A stretch of DNA of 64,000 nt, taken from NCBI RefSeq assembly GCF_026104355.1, contig NZ_CP110535.1, positions 2,728,001-2,792,000 of the forward strand. The letters are read 5' to 3'. Within the stretch, counting starts at the first letter, position 1. Each line of letters opens with the position of its first letter. The notes beneath the pieces were generated by a model, which had not been told where the DNA came from, made no database searches, and saw only the letters and a list, made by a program, of their open reading frames with translations. Origin of the DNA: Halomonas sp. BDJS001 (lineage in GTDB: Bacteria; Pseudomonadota; Gammaproteobacteria; Pseudomonadales; Halomonadaceae). A program made the translations under genes and the position numbers. Positions 1 through 8,679 of the stretch are shown piece by piece.

Positions 1-326
1 CGGCAAATGCGGCGCCAGGGCATAGTGCCGCCGAATTGGCAGGGGTGATAAAAAGCTACTTCAGGGCTGTTGATTTGGAAATAACTGCAACATATCTTGA
101 GAACACGGTGCGAGGGCAGGTTGAAGCGAGGGTCTTTCGCCATGGATGGCGAAAGTAGCGCCCACGGATGGGTTAACAGCGCCCTCGCGGAAACCTGCAC
201 TCGGCACAGTGTTGTGCAGAATGCCAGCTATCACTACCTCTTGGCCTTGAGGGTGACCCTCACGTACACTTGTTTGAATCCGTTTATCCTTTTATAAACC
301 CGCTTTCGACAAGCCGAGGCCCTCCC
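1..326. other. Left-edge region with no confident gene
   Basis: No gene can be assigned securely. Reading frame 1 from the window edge is open to a TGA at 46-48 and could be the last 15 codons of a plus-strand gene entering from the left. Frame 3 is also open from the edge into the palindromic repeat at 107-206, so the choice is uncertain. The rest is the repeat and the leader of the MoxR gene. Confidence 0.4.
107..206 (-). repeat. Dispersed palindromic element, copy A
   Basis: About 100 bp, the reverse complement of the elements at 52446-52540 and 54701-54798. Outer arms (GTGCGAGGGCAGGTT and AACCTGCACTCGGCAC) are near-complementary. A perfect internal hairpin has arms CTTTCGCCA and TGGCGAAAG around a 4-nt loop. 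The other copies have different arm sequences that still pair, so the structure appears to be under selection. It lies upstream of the MoxR gene. It may be a transcript-processing or terminator-like repeat or a non-autonomous element; function unknown. Confidence 0.8.
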
Positions 327-1181
327 ATGGCGTTTGAATCCACCTCTTCCTACATCGCAACCGATGCGCTCAAGCAGGCGGTGAATGCTGCCGTGGTGCT
401 TGAGCGGCCGCTATTGATCAAAGGCGAGCCGGGTACCGGCAAAACCCTGCTGGCTGAAGAGTTAGCCGAGTCTCTCGATACCCAGCTGATTACCTGGCAT
501 ATCAAATCCAGCACCAAGGCGGCCCAGGGTTTATACGAGTACGATGCTGTCAGCCGTCTGCGTGACTCTCAGCTTGGCGTTGAAGGCGTGGAAAACGTCG
601 CCAACTACATCAAGCCCGGCAAGCTGTGGGAAGCGTTTACCGCCAATCAACGGGTGGTGCTACTGATCGACGAGATCGACAAGGCCGATATCGAATTTCC
701 CAACGATCTGCTCCAAGAGCTGGATCGTATGGAGTTTCACGTTTACGAAACCGGCGAAACCATTCGTGCCGAACAGCGCCCGATCATCGTAATCACCTCG
801 AACAACGAAAAAGAGCTACCGGATGCCTTCCTGCGCCGCTGCTTTTTCCACTATATCGAGTTCCCTGACCGGGAGACCATGCAGGCGATTGTCGATGTCC
901 ACTTCCCGGATATAGCCCCCCGGCTGGTCAGCGAGGCCTTAGAGGTATTTTTCGAGCTACGTAAAGCGCCAGGCCTGAAGAAAAAACCGTCTACGTCTGA
1001 ATTAGTCGACTGGCTCAAGCTACTGATGGCTGACAATATTGCTCAAGAAGCGCTCTACAACCGCGACCCGGCCAAAGCGCTGCCGCCCATGGCGGGTGCC
1101 TTGGTCAAAAACGAGCAGGACACTCAACTGCTGGAACGCCTGGCGTTTATGATCCGTCGCCAGAAAGGCACAGGCCGCTAA
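327..1181 (+). CDS. MoxR-family AAA+ ATPase
   Basis: 284-residue cytoplasmic AAA+ ATPase of the MoxR group, ATP-driven chaperones that act on or with a VWA-domain partner. Walker A GEPGTGKT lies near residues 34-41. Walker B LLIDEIDKAD is near 113, a sensor-1-like ITSNNEKELPDA near 157, and a helical lid fills the C-terminus. The ATG at 327 gives the normal MoxR N-terminus; an in-frame start at 270 adds 19 unconserved residues and is rejected. The next gene, a CoxE-like VWA protein, starts 3 bp after the stop, so the two are surely co-transcribed. Substrate unknown. Confidence 0.88.
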   Translation: MAFESTSSYIATDALKQAVNAAVVLERPLLIKGEPGTGKTLLAEELAESLDTQLITWHIKSSTKAAQGLYEYDAVSRLRDSQLGVEGVENVANYIKPGKLWEAFTANQRVVLLIDEIDKADIEFPNDLLQELDRMEFHVYETGETIRAEQRPIIVITSNNEKELPDAFLRRCFFHYIEFPDRETMQAIVDVHFPDIAPRLVSEALEVFFELRKAPGLKKKPSTSELVDWLKLLMADNIAQEALYNRDPAKALPPMAGALVKNEQDTQLLERLAFMIRRQKGTGR

Positions 1182-1184
1182 GCC

Positions 1185-2366
1185 ATGTTTATCGGCCTAT
1201 TCGAAACACTAAAGCGAGCGGGTGTTCCAGTATCGCTTCGCGAGCTGTTAGATCTTCACGCCGTGTTGGAACGCGGTGTGGTGTTCGCCGACATGGAGGC
1301 CTTCTATCAGGTAGCGCGCACGGTGATGGTCAAGGATGAGCGCCACTTTGACCGCTTCGATCGTGCCTTTGCCGCTTGGTTTAAAGGCCTGGAGGATATG
1401 GATGCCGCCATTGAGGCGCTGATACCTGATGACTGGCTGCGCCGCGAGTTTGAGAAGCAGCTCACAGACGAAGAGAAAGCCAAAGTCGAATCCCTTGGCG
1501 GCCTCGAAGAGCTTATTGAGACGTTTAAAAAACGTCTGGAGGAGCAAAAAGAGCGCCACGCGGGCGGCAATAAATGGATTGGTACCGGCGGCACCAGCCC
1601 CTTTGGCGCCTACGGCTACAACCCGGAAGGTATTCGTATCGGCCAGGATGGCTCCCGCCACCGCCGTGCCACCAAGGTATGGGACGAGCGGCGTTTTCGT
1701 GACTACGACGACTCGCTGGAGCTGGGCACGCGTAATATTAAAATGGCGCTGCGCCGCCTGCGTAAGTTTGCCCGCCAGGGGGCGCTTGACGAGTTCGATG
1801 TGGATAGCACCATCCGCGAAACCGCCAAAGACGCCGGACTACTCAACGTACAGATGCGCCCAGAGCGTCATAATGCGGTGAAGGTGTTGCTGTTTTTGGA
1901 TGTGGGCGGCTCAATGGATGACCATATTCGCGTCTGTGAAGAGCTATTTTCGGCGGCCCGCTCCGAGTTCAAGCACCTGGAGCACTACTACTTTCACAAC
2001 TGTCTTTATGAAGGCGTTTGGCGTAACAATATGCGCCGGGGGAACGAGCGGATCCCGACAATGGATGTTCTGCACACCTATGGCGCGGATTACCAAGTCG
2101 TGATTGTCGGCGATGCCGCCATGTCGCCTTATGAGGTGACCCACCCCGGCGGCAGCGTAGAGCACTTTAACGACGAAGCGGGCGGCGTGTGGCTTAAGCG
2201 ATTATGCGAAACGTTTCCTCGCCTGGCGTGGCTTAACCCTATGCCGCCCCGGGCCTGGGAGTACACTTACTCGACCCAACTGATTCGCGAGATCATTGAT
2301 GACCGCATGTACCCCATGACCATGGAGGGCCTGGAAACCGCCATGCGCGAGCTAGCAAAGAAGTAG
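1185..2366 (+). CDS. CoxE-like VWA domain protein
   Basis: 393 residues. The N-terminal half is helical and charged; a Gly-rich linker (residues ~125-155) precedes the C-terminal von Willebrand A-like domain. The MIDAS-type motif reads LFLDVGGSMD near 230, with Gly where the classical DxSxS has its first Ser; this variant is common in the CoxE-like group. MoxR/VWA pairs typically assemble or metallate other proteins, for example the Cox and nor/nir systems. No target enzyme is encoded nearby, so the client cannot be named. It follows the MoxR gene directly and ends 16 bp before the convergent cytochrome gene. Confidence 0.85.
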   Translation: MFIGLFETLKRAGVPVSLRELLDLHAVLERGVVFADMEAFYQVARTVMVKDERHFDRFDRAFAAWFKGLEDMDAAIEALIPDDWLRREFEKQLTDEEKAKVESLGGLEELIETFKKRLEEQKERHAGGNKWIGTGGTSPFGAYGYNPEGIRIGQDGSRHRRATKVWDERRFRDYDDSLELGTRNIKMALRRLRKFARQGALDEFDVDSTIRETAKDAGLLNVQMRPERHNAVKVLLFLDVGGSMDDHIRVCEELFSAARSEFKHLEHYYFHNCLYEGVWRNNMRRGNERIPTMDVLHTYGADYQVVIVGDAAMSPYEVTHPGGSVEHFNDEAGGVWLKRLCETFPRLAWLNPMPPRAWEYTYSTQLIREIIDDRMYPMTMEGLETAMRELAKK

Positions 2367-2381
2367 TCCAATTTCCGGCTA

Positions 2382-2915
2382 TTATCTGGCCATGCGCGTT
2401 AGCACGTCGTGGTGAGTCAGCTTGCGATGCAAAATGGCCATCACGATGTGCCCTACGATCAGCGCCAGCAGTGTCCAGCCCAGCTCACCGTGGAGCAAAC
2501 CGCCGAGATCCGTCATCCAGGTGATCTCCTCGCCCTCAAAACCTGACATCAGATTAATGCCAAACACCTCAAGCGAACGGCCCGAACCGTACTGGCGAAT
2601 AAGTGCAATCGTCGGAATTGCGATCATCAAGCCGTAGAGTGCAAGATGGCCCAGCTTTGCCATAACGCTCACCGATGGTGGGCGACGCGACGCATTGGCT
2701 AACGCCCATATCGCTCTCAGTACGACTAAGGCCAGTAGCAATACACCCACTGGGTAATGGGTTCCCCAGAAGAACTCTTCAAAGGGTGTGTCCGGAAAAA
2801 GCCAGTGCGCCGTGGCACTCGTAAACTGCCAAGCAAACAGTAGCGCCATCCCCCAGTGCAAAAAGCGGCTAATTGCACCGTATCGTTGGCTATTATCCAT
2901 TATCGGTAGTGCCAT
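2382..2915 (-). CDS. Cytochrome b561 family protein
   Basis: 177-residue inner-membrane di-haem cytochrome of the prokaryotic b561 (CybB-like) family, expected to pass electrons from quinol to a periplasmic or membrane acceptor. Four hydrophobic segments are visible. Candidate haem ligands are the His in RFLHWGMAL (near 20), the His in FWGTHYPVG (near 53), one in the LLHGELGW segment and the C-terminal HIVMAILHRKLTHH. A strong Shine-Dalgarno (AGGGGG) sits about 7 bases before the ATG at 2915. It is monocistronic and convergent with the VWA gene. The physiological partner is unknown. Confidence 0.85.
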   Translation of the reverse strand: MALPIMDNSQRYGAISRFLHWGMALLFAWQFTSATAHWLFPDTPFEEFFWGTHYPVGVLLLALVVLRAIWALANASRRPPSVSVMAKLGHLALYGLMIAIPTIALIRQYGSGRSLEVFGINLMSGFEGEEITWMTDLGGLLHGELGWTLLALIVGHIVMAILHRKLTHHDVLTRMAR

Positions 2916-3039
2916 GGGTTTCCCCCTTTTTCTGATAAGCTAGTGATGAAGCTTATTTTATCGGGATAACACGTCAATAACATGGCAACAACGTGCAACT
3001 TAGTTGCACAAACCGCAACGCTGCGTTTTCTTAGGGCAC

Positions 3040-3603
3040 TTAAATAGACTGCGGAAAATCGGTTAAGCCCTTCAAAAACGCCTGTTTAGCCTCTTCAAAG
3101 GTTTTCGGATCGTGTTTAAATCGACGCAGGATCAGTGCTTCATCCAACACCAGGGTAGGCGCCAGCTCGCCAACGCTTTTGGCGGGGTGGCGTGCGCCTA
3201 GGCCTATGCGTTTGCCATCAGCTCCGCCAAACCAGCGCTTAATACCACTTTTTTGATAGAACGCTTCTTGTTCGGCGTTATCCACTTCGACACGTAGCGG
3301 CGCTTTCAAAGTAAGTTCGCTGATCAAACGCTGCTTGGCATCTGCCTGGTCAAGTGCACAGGCGTGGGTCACCGTCATGCCCTCGCCCTCCTCGTCCAGC
3401 ACTAGCAGTGCCAGCGCTTGAGGTTTACCCTGTCTATCAACAGCAGCAAACAGCCGCGCTGCTTCTTGCGGAAAAAACACACTGCAGGTGCCGGTGAACA
3501 CGACCAGCGGCGTAAGACCCGCCTCTTGTCCGTAAACCTCAGCGCATAATCGCGCCAGACAGGCGTTGCGCTGGGCCTCTGCGTTAACGTGTACGATCTT
3601 CAT
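3040..3603 (-). CDS. Hypothetical protein, distantly GNAT-like
   Basis: 187 residues from the ATG at 3603 (an in-frame ATG at 3612 is an alternative). No family is recognised with certainty. The middle alternates strands and helices, and a segment ending in AEQEAFYQKSGIKRW resembles the last helix-strand of GNAT acetyltransferases, where an asparagine, alanine and FYxKxGF pattern is usual. The acetyl-CoA binding loop (QxxGxG/A) is not seen, so catalysis should not be assumed. Single gene, divergent from the RidA gene. Confidence 0.6.
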   Translation of the reverse strand: MKIVHVNAEAQRNACLARLCAEVYGQEAGLTPLVVFTGTCSVFFPQEAARLFAAVDRQGKPQALALLVLDEEGEGMTVTHACALDQADAKQRLISELTLKAPLRVEVDNAEQEAFYQKSGIKRWFGGADGKRIGLGARHPAKSVGELAPTLVLDEALILRRFKHDPKTFEEAKQAFLKGLTDFPQSI

Positions 3604-3773
3604 TTGCCTCATCCTCAGCGACTAAAAACCCGCAAGCCTAGAGCAAACATCACCTTTTGGACAGTGACTTGTGCCTGGCAACGCCTCTATTCATTTTTAC
3701 TGATACTGAACACTACGGTGAACAACCTGTCGAAATGAACTGTAAGCGTGAACATCACCTAGAAGGAGCTAGC

Positions 3774-4163
3774 ATGCCCACCTTTATGAACGACCCTACC
3801 ATGCCCACACCAAGCTTCCCCGGTAGTCACATGGTAGTTGATGATCACTACGTGTTTATTTCAGGACTGACCGTTGGCGATCTCTCTAACGGCCACGCAG
3901 CCCGGGGCGACGTTAAAGAGGAGACTCGCCTTGTGATGCGCGCACTCTCACGCATGCTTGAAATGGAAGGCGGCAGCTTAGCGGATATAGTGCGGGTGGA
4001 TATCCATCTCACGGATCTACACGCTATCCAAGACATGGACACTGTTTACGCTGAGTACTTTGAACCTGGCCGCTACCCTGCCCGCACCTGCACCGAATCC
4101 CCTAGCCTCTGCGGCGGAAGCAGTATTGAAATTACCGTGATGGCGAAGCGCACAAATTATTAA
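3774..4163 (+). CDS. RidA family protein (enamine/imine deaminase-like)
   Basis: 129 residues, the normal length for the RidA/YjgF/Rid group, small trimeric proteins that hydrolyse reactive enamines and imines released by PLP enzymes. The family core HYVFISGLTVGD is near the N-terminus, and VRVDIHLTDLHAIQDMDTVY lies mid-protein, followed by a PARTCTE segment in the place of the substrate-binding Arg (PART motif). The ATG at 3774 is preceded by a clear AGAAGGAG ribosome site; an upstream in-frame start at 3657 is rejected. Probably of a Rid subfamily outside canonical RidA. Confidence 0.85.
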   Translation: MPTFMNDPTMPTPSFPGSHMVVDDHYVFISGLTVGDLSNGHAARGDVKEETRLVMRALSRMLEMEGGSLADIVRVDIHLTDLHAIQDMDTVYAEYFEPGRYPARTCTESPSLCGGSSIEITVMAKRTNY

Positions 4164-4170
4164 TTTCTTT

Positions 4171-4206
4171 AAACACAAAAAGCCATTAAGTTGGCTTTTT
4201 GTGTTT
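4171..4206. terminator. Bidirectional rho-independent terminator
   Basis: An AAACACAAAAAGCCA arm and a TGGCTTTTTGTGTTT arm form a long stem with a short loop. It has A/T-rich flanks on both sides and lies between the convergent RidA and tctA genes, so it can stop transcription from both directions. Confidence 0.8.
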
Positions 4207-4224
4207 GTTTGGAGGCAGTCAATT

Positions 4225-6174
4225 TTATAACCCAGCCAACACCCCTGTGGGATAGGTAAGCGTTAACAGGTTCGCCATCCCCATTAAGAAGAGGGTCACA
4301 CTGGCCGCTAACCCCACGGCAGCCACGGGCTTCATACGCGCCACCACCAGTAAGAACCCAAGACAAAATAGTGCGGCAGTAAATAGGAAGCCAAACACCA
4401 TTACGCTTGCGATCAAGGCGAAGAAACCAGCTACCCAGAGCAACTGTTGGCTTAATGTCTGAATTTGCCACTTCATCGGCTTGATGACCGTTCTGATAAT
4501 TTCCAGTACGCACGCCGCCACGATAATAGCAATCGCCAGCCTCGGCATGATGCCCCCTAGCATGGAAAGGTCAGCAAACGCCCACCACATATATCCAGCC
4601 ACCGCTAACAGGCTGCCCAGCAATGCCACATCAATCACACCCAGCGAAAGCGGCGCCACCTCTTCTTGAAGCGCATGTTTAGCAGAGTTCTCGGTTGGGC
4701 GACGCTTTTGCAGGTAGCTGCATAAAGGGGGGACAATCAGTGATGCCGCAATCAGCGCACCAATGATCAGTACCCCAGGCCGCATAAAGGCTTCTGCACC
4801 TTGAAACTGAGCGGCTTGATAGAAGTAGGCTTCTGCACCAGGCGCTAACACAAAGCCAATCAAAAAGGCGGGGCGAGACCAGTTTGCCTGCTTAAACAGT
4901 ACGCCAATCGCGCCAATAATACCGAGTGCAAATAGATCACCCAGTGAACGCGTCGCTTGATAGGCCGCGAAGAGGATCAAGATGGTAATTAGCGGCGCTA
5001 AAATTACGAATGGCACCCGGGTTAAGCTGGCCACGGGCCTGGCTAATCCCAGACAAAGAGCAGCGCCTAAAATATTCGCCAGCGCTAACGACCAAATAAT
5101 GGTGTACGTCAGATCGAGGTTCGTCTCTAACATACTGACACCGGGCTGAAGGCCAAGCAGCAGCAAACCACCTAAAAACACCGCCGCCGTCCCCGAACCG
5201 GGAATACCAAACAGTAAAGTAGGCACCATCGCCCCGCAGGCACAGGCGTTGTTAGCGGACTCCGGCGCAATCACACCGCGAATATCACCTTTGCCAAACT
5301 GGGATTTATCTTTGGCGCTCTGCACCGCGTGGCCGTAGGTGAGCCAATCCACCACCGAGCCCGCCAAGCCAGGAATCGTACCCATCAAGCTGCCTATACC
5401 CGCACAGCGGGCCACCAACCCAGGCCGCCTGGCAACATCCTTTACGCCCTCTTTCCAACCTTTTCCCAATTGGCAAGGCTGTTCGGCAATCGCGCCGCGC
5501 TTCACCAATAGATCAATGATTTCAGGCAGTGCGAAAATACCTAACCCCACCACCACTAACGGCAATCCGTCATAGAGGTAGTCAATTTCAAACGGCAGCC
5601 GGAACTCGCCGGTAGCTGGCGCCATGCCAATGGTGCCGACCAGTAAGCCAACGCCGCAGGCGGCAATGCCTTTAAAAACATCCTTACCAGAAAGCACCGC
5701 CACCATGGACAGCCCCAGCAGCGTCAACATAAATAGCTCTGACGAAGAAAATGACAGCACAACAGGCCGGGCGATGAGAATAAAGGCCGTGAGTACCACC
5801 GCACCGATCAGGCCGCCCATCATTGACGACAGAAACGCGCTAGAGAGCGCTCGTGCAGCCTGCCCTTTCTTAGCCAACGCAAAGCCATCCACCACGGTGG
5901 CCTGGGAAGCACTAGAGCCTGGGATCCCAAGCAGTACAGAGGCAAACGTATCGCCAGTGGGGATCACCGCCACTAACCCCATCAGCATACCCAGGGCGAC
6001 GGATGGCTCCATACCATAGAGGAAAGGCAGCAGAAGCGACATACCGGCAATGCCGCCAAGCCCAGGGATGATGCCCACAATCAGCCCAATCAGGACACCG
6101 ATAACCATGTACAGCATATGGGGAACAGTAAACAACTGCCCCAAACTGGAAAATAAGACATCTATCATTGTCAT
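4225..6174 (-). CDS. tctA: Tripartite tricarboxylate transporter, TctA-TctB fusion
   Basis: 649-residue integral membrane protein. Residues ~1-500 are the large TctA permease with typical segments (GIIPGLGGIAG near 35, PGSSASQATVVDG near 80, and a second IPGSGTAAVFLGG near 330). The last ~140 residues, after a soluble stretch around EEVAPLSLG, add four hydrophobic segments that look like the small TctB subunit, normally a separate gene. With TctC this makes a sodium- or proton-driven carboxylate importer. The ATG at 6174 fits better than one at 6213, which would fall inside the upstream hairpin. Substrate not determinable; the neighbouring tautomerase suggests a tri- or dicarboxylate. Confidence 0.88.
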   Translation of the reverse strand: MTMIDVLFSSLGQLFTVPHMLYMVIGVLIGLIVGIIPGLGGIAGMSLLLPFLYGMEPSVALGMLMGLVAVIPTGDTFASVLLGIPGSSASQATVVDGFALAKKGQAARALSSAFLSSMMGGLIGAVVLTAFILIARPVVLSFSSSELFMLTLLGLSMVAVLSGKDVFKGIAACGVGLLVGTIGMAPATGEFRLPFEIDYLYDGLPLVVVGLGIFALPEIIDLLVKRGAIAEQPCQLGKGWKEGVKDVARRPGLVARCAGIGSLMGTIPGLAGSVVDWLTYGHAVQSAKDKSQFGKGDIRGVIAPESANNACACGAMVPTLLFGIPGSGTAAVFLGGLLLLGLQPGVSMLETNLDLTYTIIWSLALANILGAALCLGLARPVASLTRVPFVILAPLITILILFAAYQATRSLGDLFALGIIGAIGVLFKQANWSRPAFLIGFVLAPGAEAYFYQAAQFQGAEAFMRPGVLIIGALIAASLIVPPLCSYLQKRRPTENSAKHALQEEVAPLSLGVIDVALLGSLLAVAGYMWWAFADLSMLGGIMPRLAIAIIVAACVLEIIRTVIKPMKWQIQTLSQQLLWVAGFFALIASVMVFGFLFTAALFCLGFLLVVARMKPVAAVGLAASVTLFLMGMANLLTLTYPTGVLAGL

Positions 6175-6205
6175 GGCTCTTATGTTGTTTAGTGTAAGGG
6201 AGCCC

Positions 6206-6231
6206 AAAAGCACCGCTTAAGCAGTGCTTTT
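6206..6231 (-). terminator. Hairpin between tctC and tctA (attenuator candidate)
   Basis: AAAGCACTGC and GCGGTGCTTT arms around TTAA, read on the minus strand just after the tctC stop, followed by a short T-run. It would let more tctC than tctA mRNA accumulate, which is usual for binding-protein systems. The T-run is short, so partial termination or 3'-end protection is more likely than full stop. Confidence 0.5.
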
Positions 6232-6248
6232 TTGTGTTAACTGGCGTG

Positions 6249-7355
6249 TTAAATACGGGCACCGTGCTGCTCTAGCAGCCACTCGACCAACCACTGTCGC
6301 GTGGCATCATCAAGTGACATGGCCTCCTGTAGATGCTGCTCGACGACCTCACCCACCACCGGCGTGTAGGGGCCAAGCTGGGCCTCCGCCTCGTCTTTAA
6401 ACGCTTCTGTATCCACAAAACGCTGTGCCGCTTCGCGATACTCTTGAATGAGTTCATCTGGCGCGTCACTGGGTAGCAGGATCAACTTTTGAAGTGTGAA
6501 CCCGGAGGCAAAGAACTTGCGATACGCCTCAGCGGCAGGGCCGCTAGGCGCTTCACCATGCAAGGTTTCGTACACTTCATTGAAGGTCGGCAAGTCAGAG
6601 AAGGCAGGATCACGAACGATCTCACCGCTGTCGTTAAGCACACCTAGCGAAAACAGCGGCACCGCTCGGCCGCTCTCTACCAGAGGTTCTACGCTGCTGA
6701 AATAGGCAGAAGTAGTTTGAAAGTCGATATCCGCCTCGCCGCGCTCAAAGGCTAACCGCCCTTCTCCACGGCTGCGCATGCCCGAAACGGCCTGTACATC
6801 AGCACCCAGTAAATCAAGCGCAATCAATACCGGCAGCTCTAGCCCCGTATGGCTTTGCACGGCAAATTTAACGCGCTGGTTGGTCACCGCGTTCAGCACC
6901 TCCTCGGCGCTATCACCCAGACTAGGTTGGGCATACACCACGCCGCCTGTGGGGGTCGCTAAAATCGGTGTCCAATCGTTGTAGCTATAACGTACACGCC
7001 GGTCTTGCAGCATGGCGGGGTATTGGGTGGAAGCAGAGGTACCTATCCATTGGCTGCCATCCGCGGCAGCCCGCATAGCGAACAGATTACTGCCATTAAT
7101 AGAGCCACCGCCGGGCACGTTATCGATAACTAGCGTAGGGTTACCTTTAATATGGTCACTCATCCAGGTAGAGAAGAAGCGTGCCCATACATCGGTTCCG
7201 CCGCCTACACCAAACGGAATGGTCCAATGGATAGTATCGGGCACGTTCACATCGTTAGCTTGGGCATTCACACTGATAGCGCCCAGCGTGGAACAAGCAA
7301 CGACAATTAGCGCTTTTTTAAACGTGTTAAGCGATGTGTGCTTCATGGTGGTCAT
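6249..7355 (-). CDS. tctC: Tripartite tricarboxylate transporter substrate-binding protein
   Basis: 368 residues, periplasmic binding protein of the TctC (Bug) family. An N-terminal signal peptide with a Lys pair, a hydrophobic core (ALIVVACSTLGAISV) and an AQA cleavage motif is present. Mature features include IPFGVGGGTDVWAR near residue 55, the ligand-contacting first loop of the family, and VDNVPGGGSINGSN. An AGGAG ribosome site is 9 bases before the ATG at 7355; the in-frame upstream start lacks one. It follows the PrpF/GalD-like gene by ~50 bp and precedes tctA, so the three form one minus-strand operon. Confidence 0.88.
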   Translation of the reverse strand: MTTMKHTSLNTFKKALIVVACSTLGAISVNAQANDVNVPDTIHWTIPFGVGGGTDVWARFFSTWMSDHIKGNPTLVIDNVPGGGSINGSNLFAMRAAADGSQWIGTSASTQYPAMLQDRRVRYSYNDWTPILATPTGGVVYAQPSLGDSAEEVLNAVTNQRVKFAVQSHTGLELPVLIALDLLGADVQAVSGMRSRGEGRLAFERGEADIDFQTTSAYFSSVEPLVESGRAVPLFSLGVLNDSGEIVRDPAFSDLPTFNEVYETLHGEAPSGPAAEAYRKFFASGFTLQKLILLPSDAPDELIQEYREAAQRFVDTEAFKDEAEAQLGPYTPVVGEVVEQHLQEAMSLDDATRQWLVEWLLEQHGARI

Positions 7356-7407
7356 GGCGATACTCCTGTTATTGATTATTGTCGGTTGGTAATAGTGGTA
7401 GCGTGAT

Positions 7408-8532
7408 TCAATCAACAGTTTCGATGGCGTGATGACCCGCTTCTTTCGAAGGGCTCGCGTAGAAAATTTGCCCGCTCATAATTTTGCGAGCCGTTCTTAT
7501 AAGGGATACACGCGCCAGGTCAAACGCATTCTGTTGGCGATACTCGGCCGTTAGCTCAATAGAACCAGAAGGATGCTCTAACACAATCTGTGATAGCAGT
7601 TGCCCAGCGGAAAGCTTCTGAGTGCACGTGGCCATTTGATTGGCCACTGAGCCGGGCACGTTAATCGCCGCCGCCACCGCCATCGCCCCTGTCACGGCGA
7701 TCGATTTATGGCAACGATGAGGCACAAAATAGCGAACATTCAGCGTGTGCGATGCCGCTTCAGCCGCTGAAATCAGCACCACCTTGGGCAGCACGCTCTG
7801 ACTAACATCGCCCATTCCCATCCGCCGCCCCGCTTCCCGACGCAGGGTTTCTAAGCGGGTTAACAAGGTCGCGTTATTATCCAGCTCAGCAGGCGATTCA
7901 TGGCCGGTTAATCCGACCGACTCAGCGCGCAGCAGCATAATTGGGGTAGCCGCATCGATACAGCTCACCTCAATCCCTGCTATCTCATCGCATGCGTTTC
8001 CCGTAGGTAACAGCTGACCTGTTTTACTGCCCATGATGTCTAAAAAGCTAAGCTGGATGCCCGCAGCACTGCCCGGAACTCCGCTAATGGTGACACTGCC
8101 TTCGTACTGCACCTGCTTGCCCGGTGTAGGGACATGGCATTCGATCAACCGCTGGGTGTTTAAGTTATGCACCTTCACCACAGTGGTACCGTCTCGCGGT
8201 TCTACCAGCCCCGTCTCTATGGCATATGGCCCGACGGCAGAGAGCATGTTGCCGCAGTTAGGGTTAAAGTCGACACGCTTATTCACTACATCCACTTGAG
8301 CAAATAGATAGTCAACATCGGCGCCAGGGTGTGATGAACGCTCGACAATAGCCACTTTACTGGTAAGCGGGTCGCCGCCCCCGATACCATCAATCTGTAG
8401 CGCATGCCCAGAGCCCATCAAGCTAAGCAGGATATCGGCCTGCTGGGCCTGGTCACTGGGTAGGTCTTTCATGCGAATAAAGGGGCCTCGAGAGGTGCCG
8501 CCCCGCATAATGACACAAGGAATGCTGTTCAT
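7408..8532 (-). CDS. PrpF/GalD-like isomerase (4-oxalomesaconate tautomerase family)
   Basis: 374 residues of the PrpF family (DapF-like fold), whose members isomerise the double bond of unsaturated tricarboxylates, such as 2-methyl-aconitate (PrpF) or 4-oxalomesaconate (GalD). Family signatures are the N-terminal IPCVIMRGGTSRGPFI, GSGHALQIDGIGGGDPLTSK, and DFNPNCGNMLSAVGPYA with the catalytic-type Cys. It is encoded with a Tct importer and opposite a LysR gene, which fits uptake and isomerisation of an aromatic-catabolism or citrate-like tricarboxylate. The exact substrate is inference. The ATG at 8532 is preferred over one 17 codons upstream because homologues begin at the IPC strand. Confidence 0.82.
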   Translation of the reverse strand: MNSIPCVIMRGGTSRGPFIRMKDLPSDQAQQADILLSLMGSGHALQIDGIGGGDPLTSKVAIVERSSHPGADVDYLFAQVDVVNKRVDFNPNCGNMLSAVGPYAIETGLVEPRDGTTVVKVHNLNTQRLIECHVPTPGKQVQYEGSVTISGVPGSAAGIQLSFLDIMGSKTGQLLPTGNACDEIAGIEVSCIDAATPIMLLRAESVGLTGHESPAELDNNATLLTRLETLRREAGRRMGMGDVSQSVLPKVVLISAAEAASHTLNVRYFVPHRCHKSIAVTGAMAVAAAINVPGSVANQMATCTQKLSAGQLLSQIVLEHPSGSIELTAEYRQQNAFDLARVSLIRTARKIMSGQIFYASPSKEAGHHAIETVD

Positions 8533-8679
8533 ATCGTTCCGCCATAGTCCGCGATGACTGTATGCACGGAGAATGTCAGCCAATATTTAATGTCTCAAAT
8601 GCAAATATAGATTGCTATAAATCCGTTTTTTGCATTAATGTGTTTTGGTTATTAATCCACCTTTTTGCGCAACAATCCC

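Noticed and set aside
97..297. 66-codon plus-strand gene across copy A of the palindrome
   Set aside because: It consists mostly of the repeat and lacks a ribosome site or protein-like composition.
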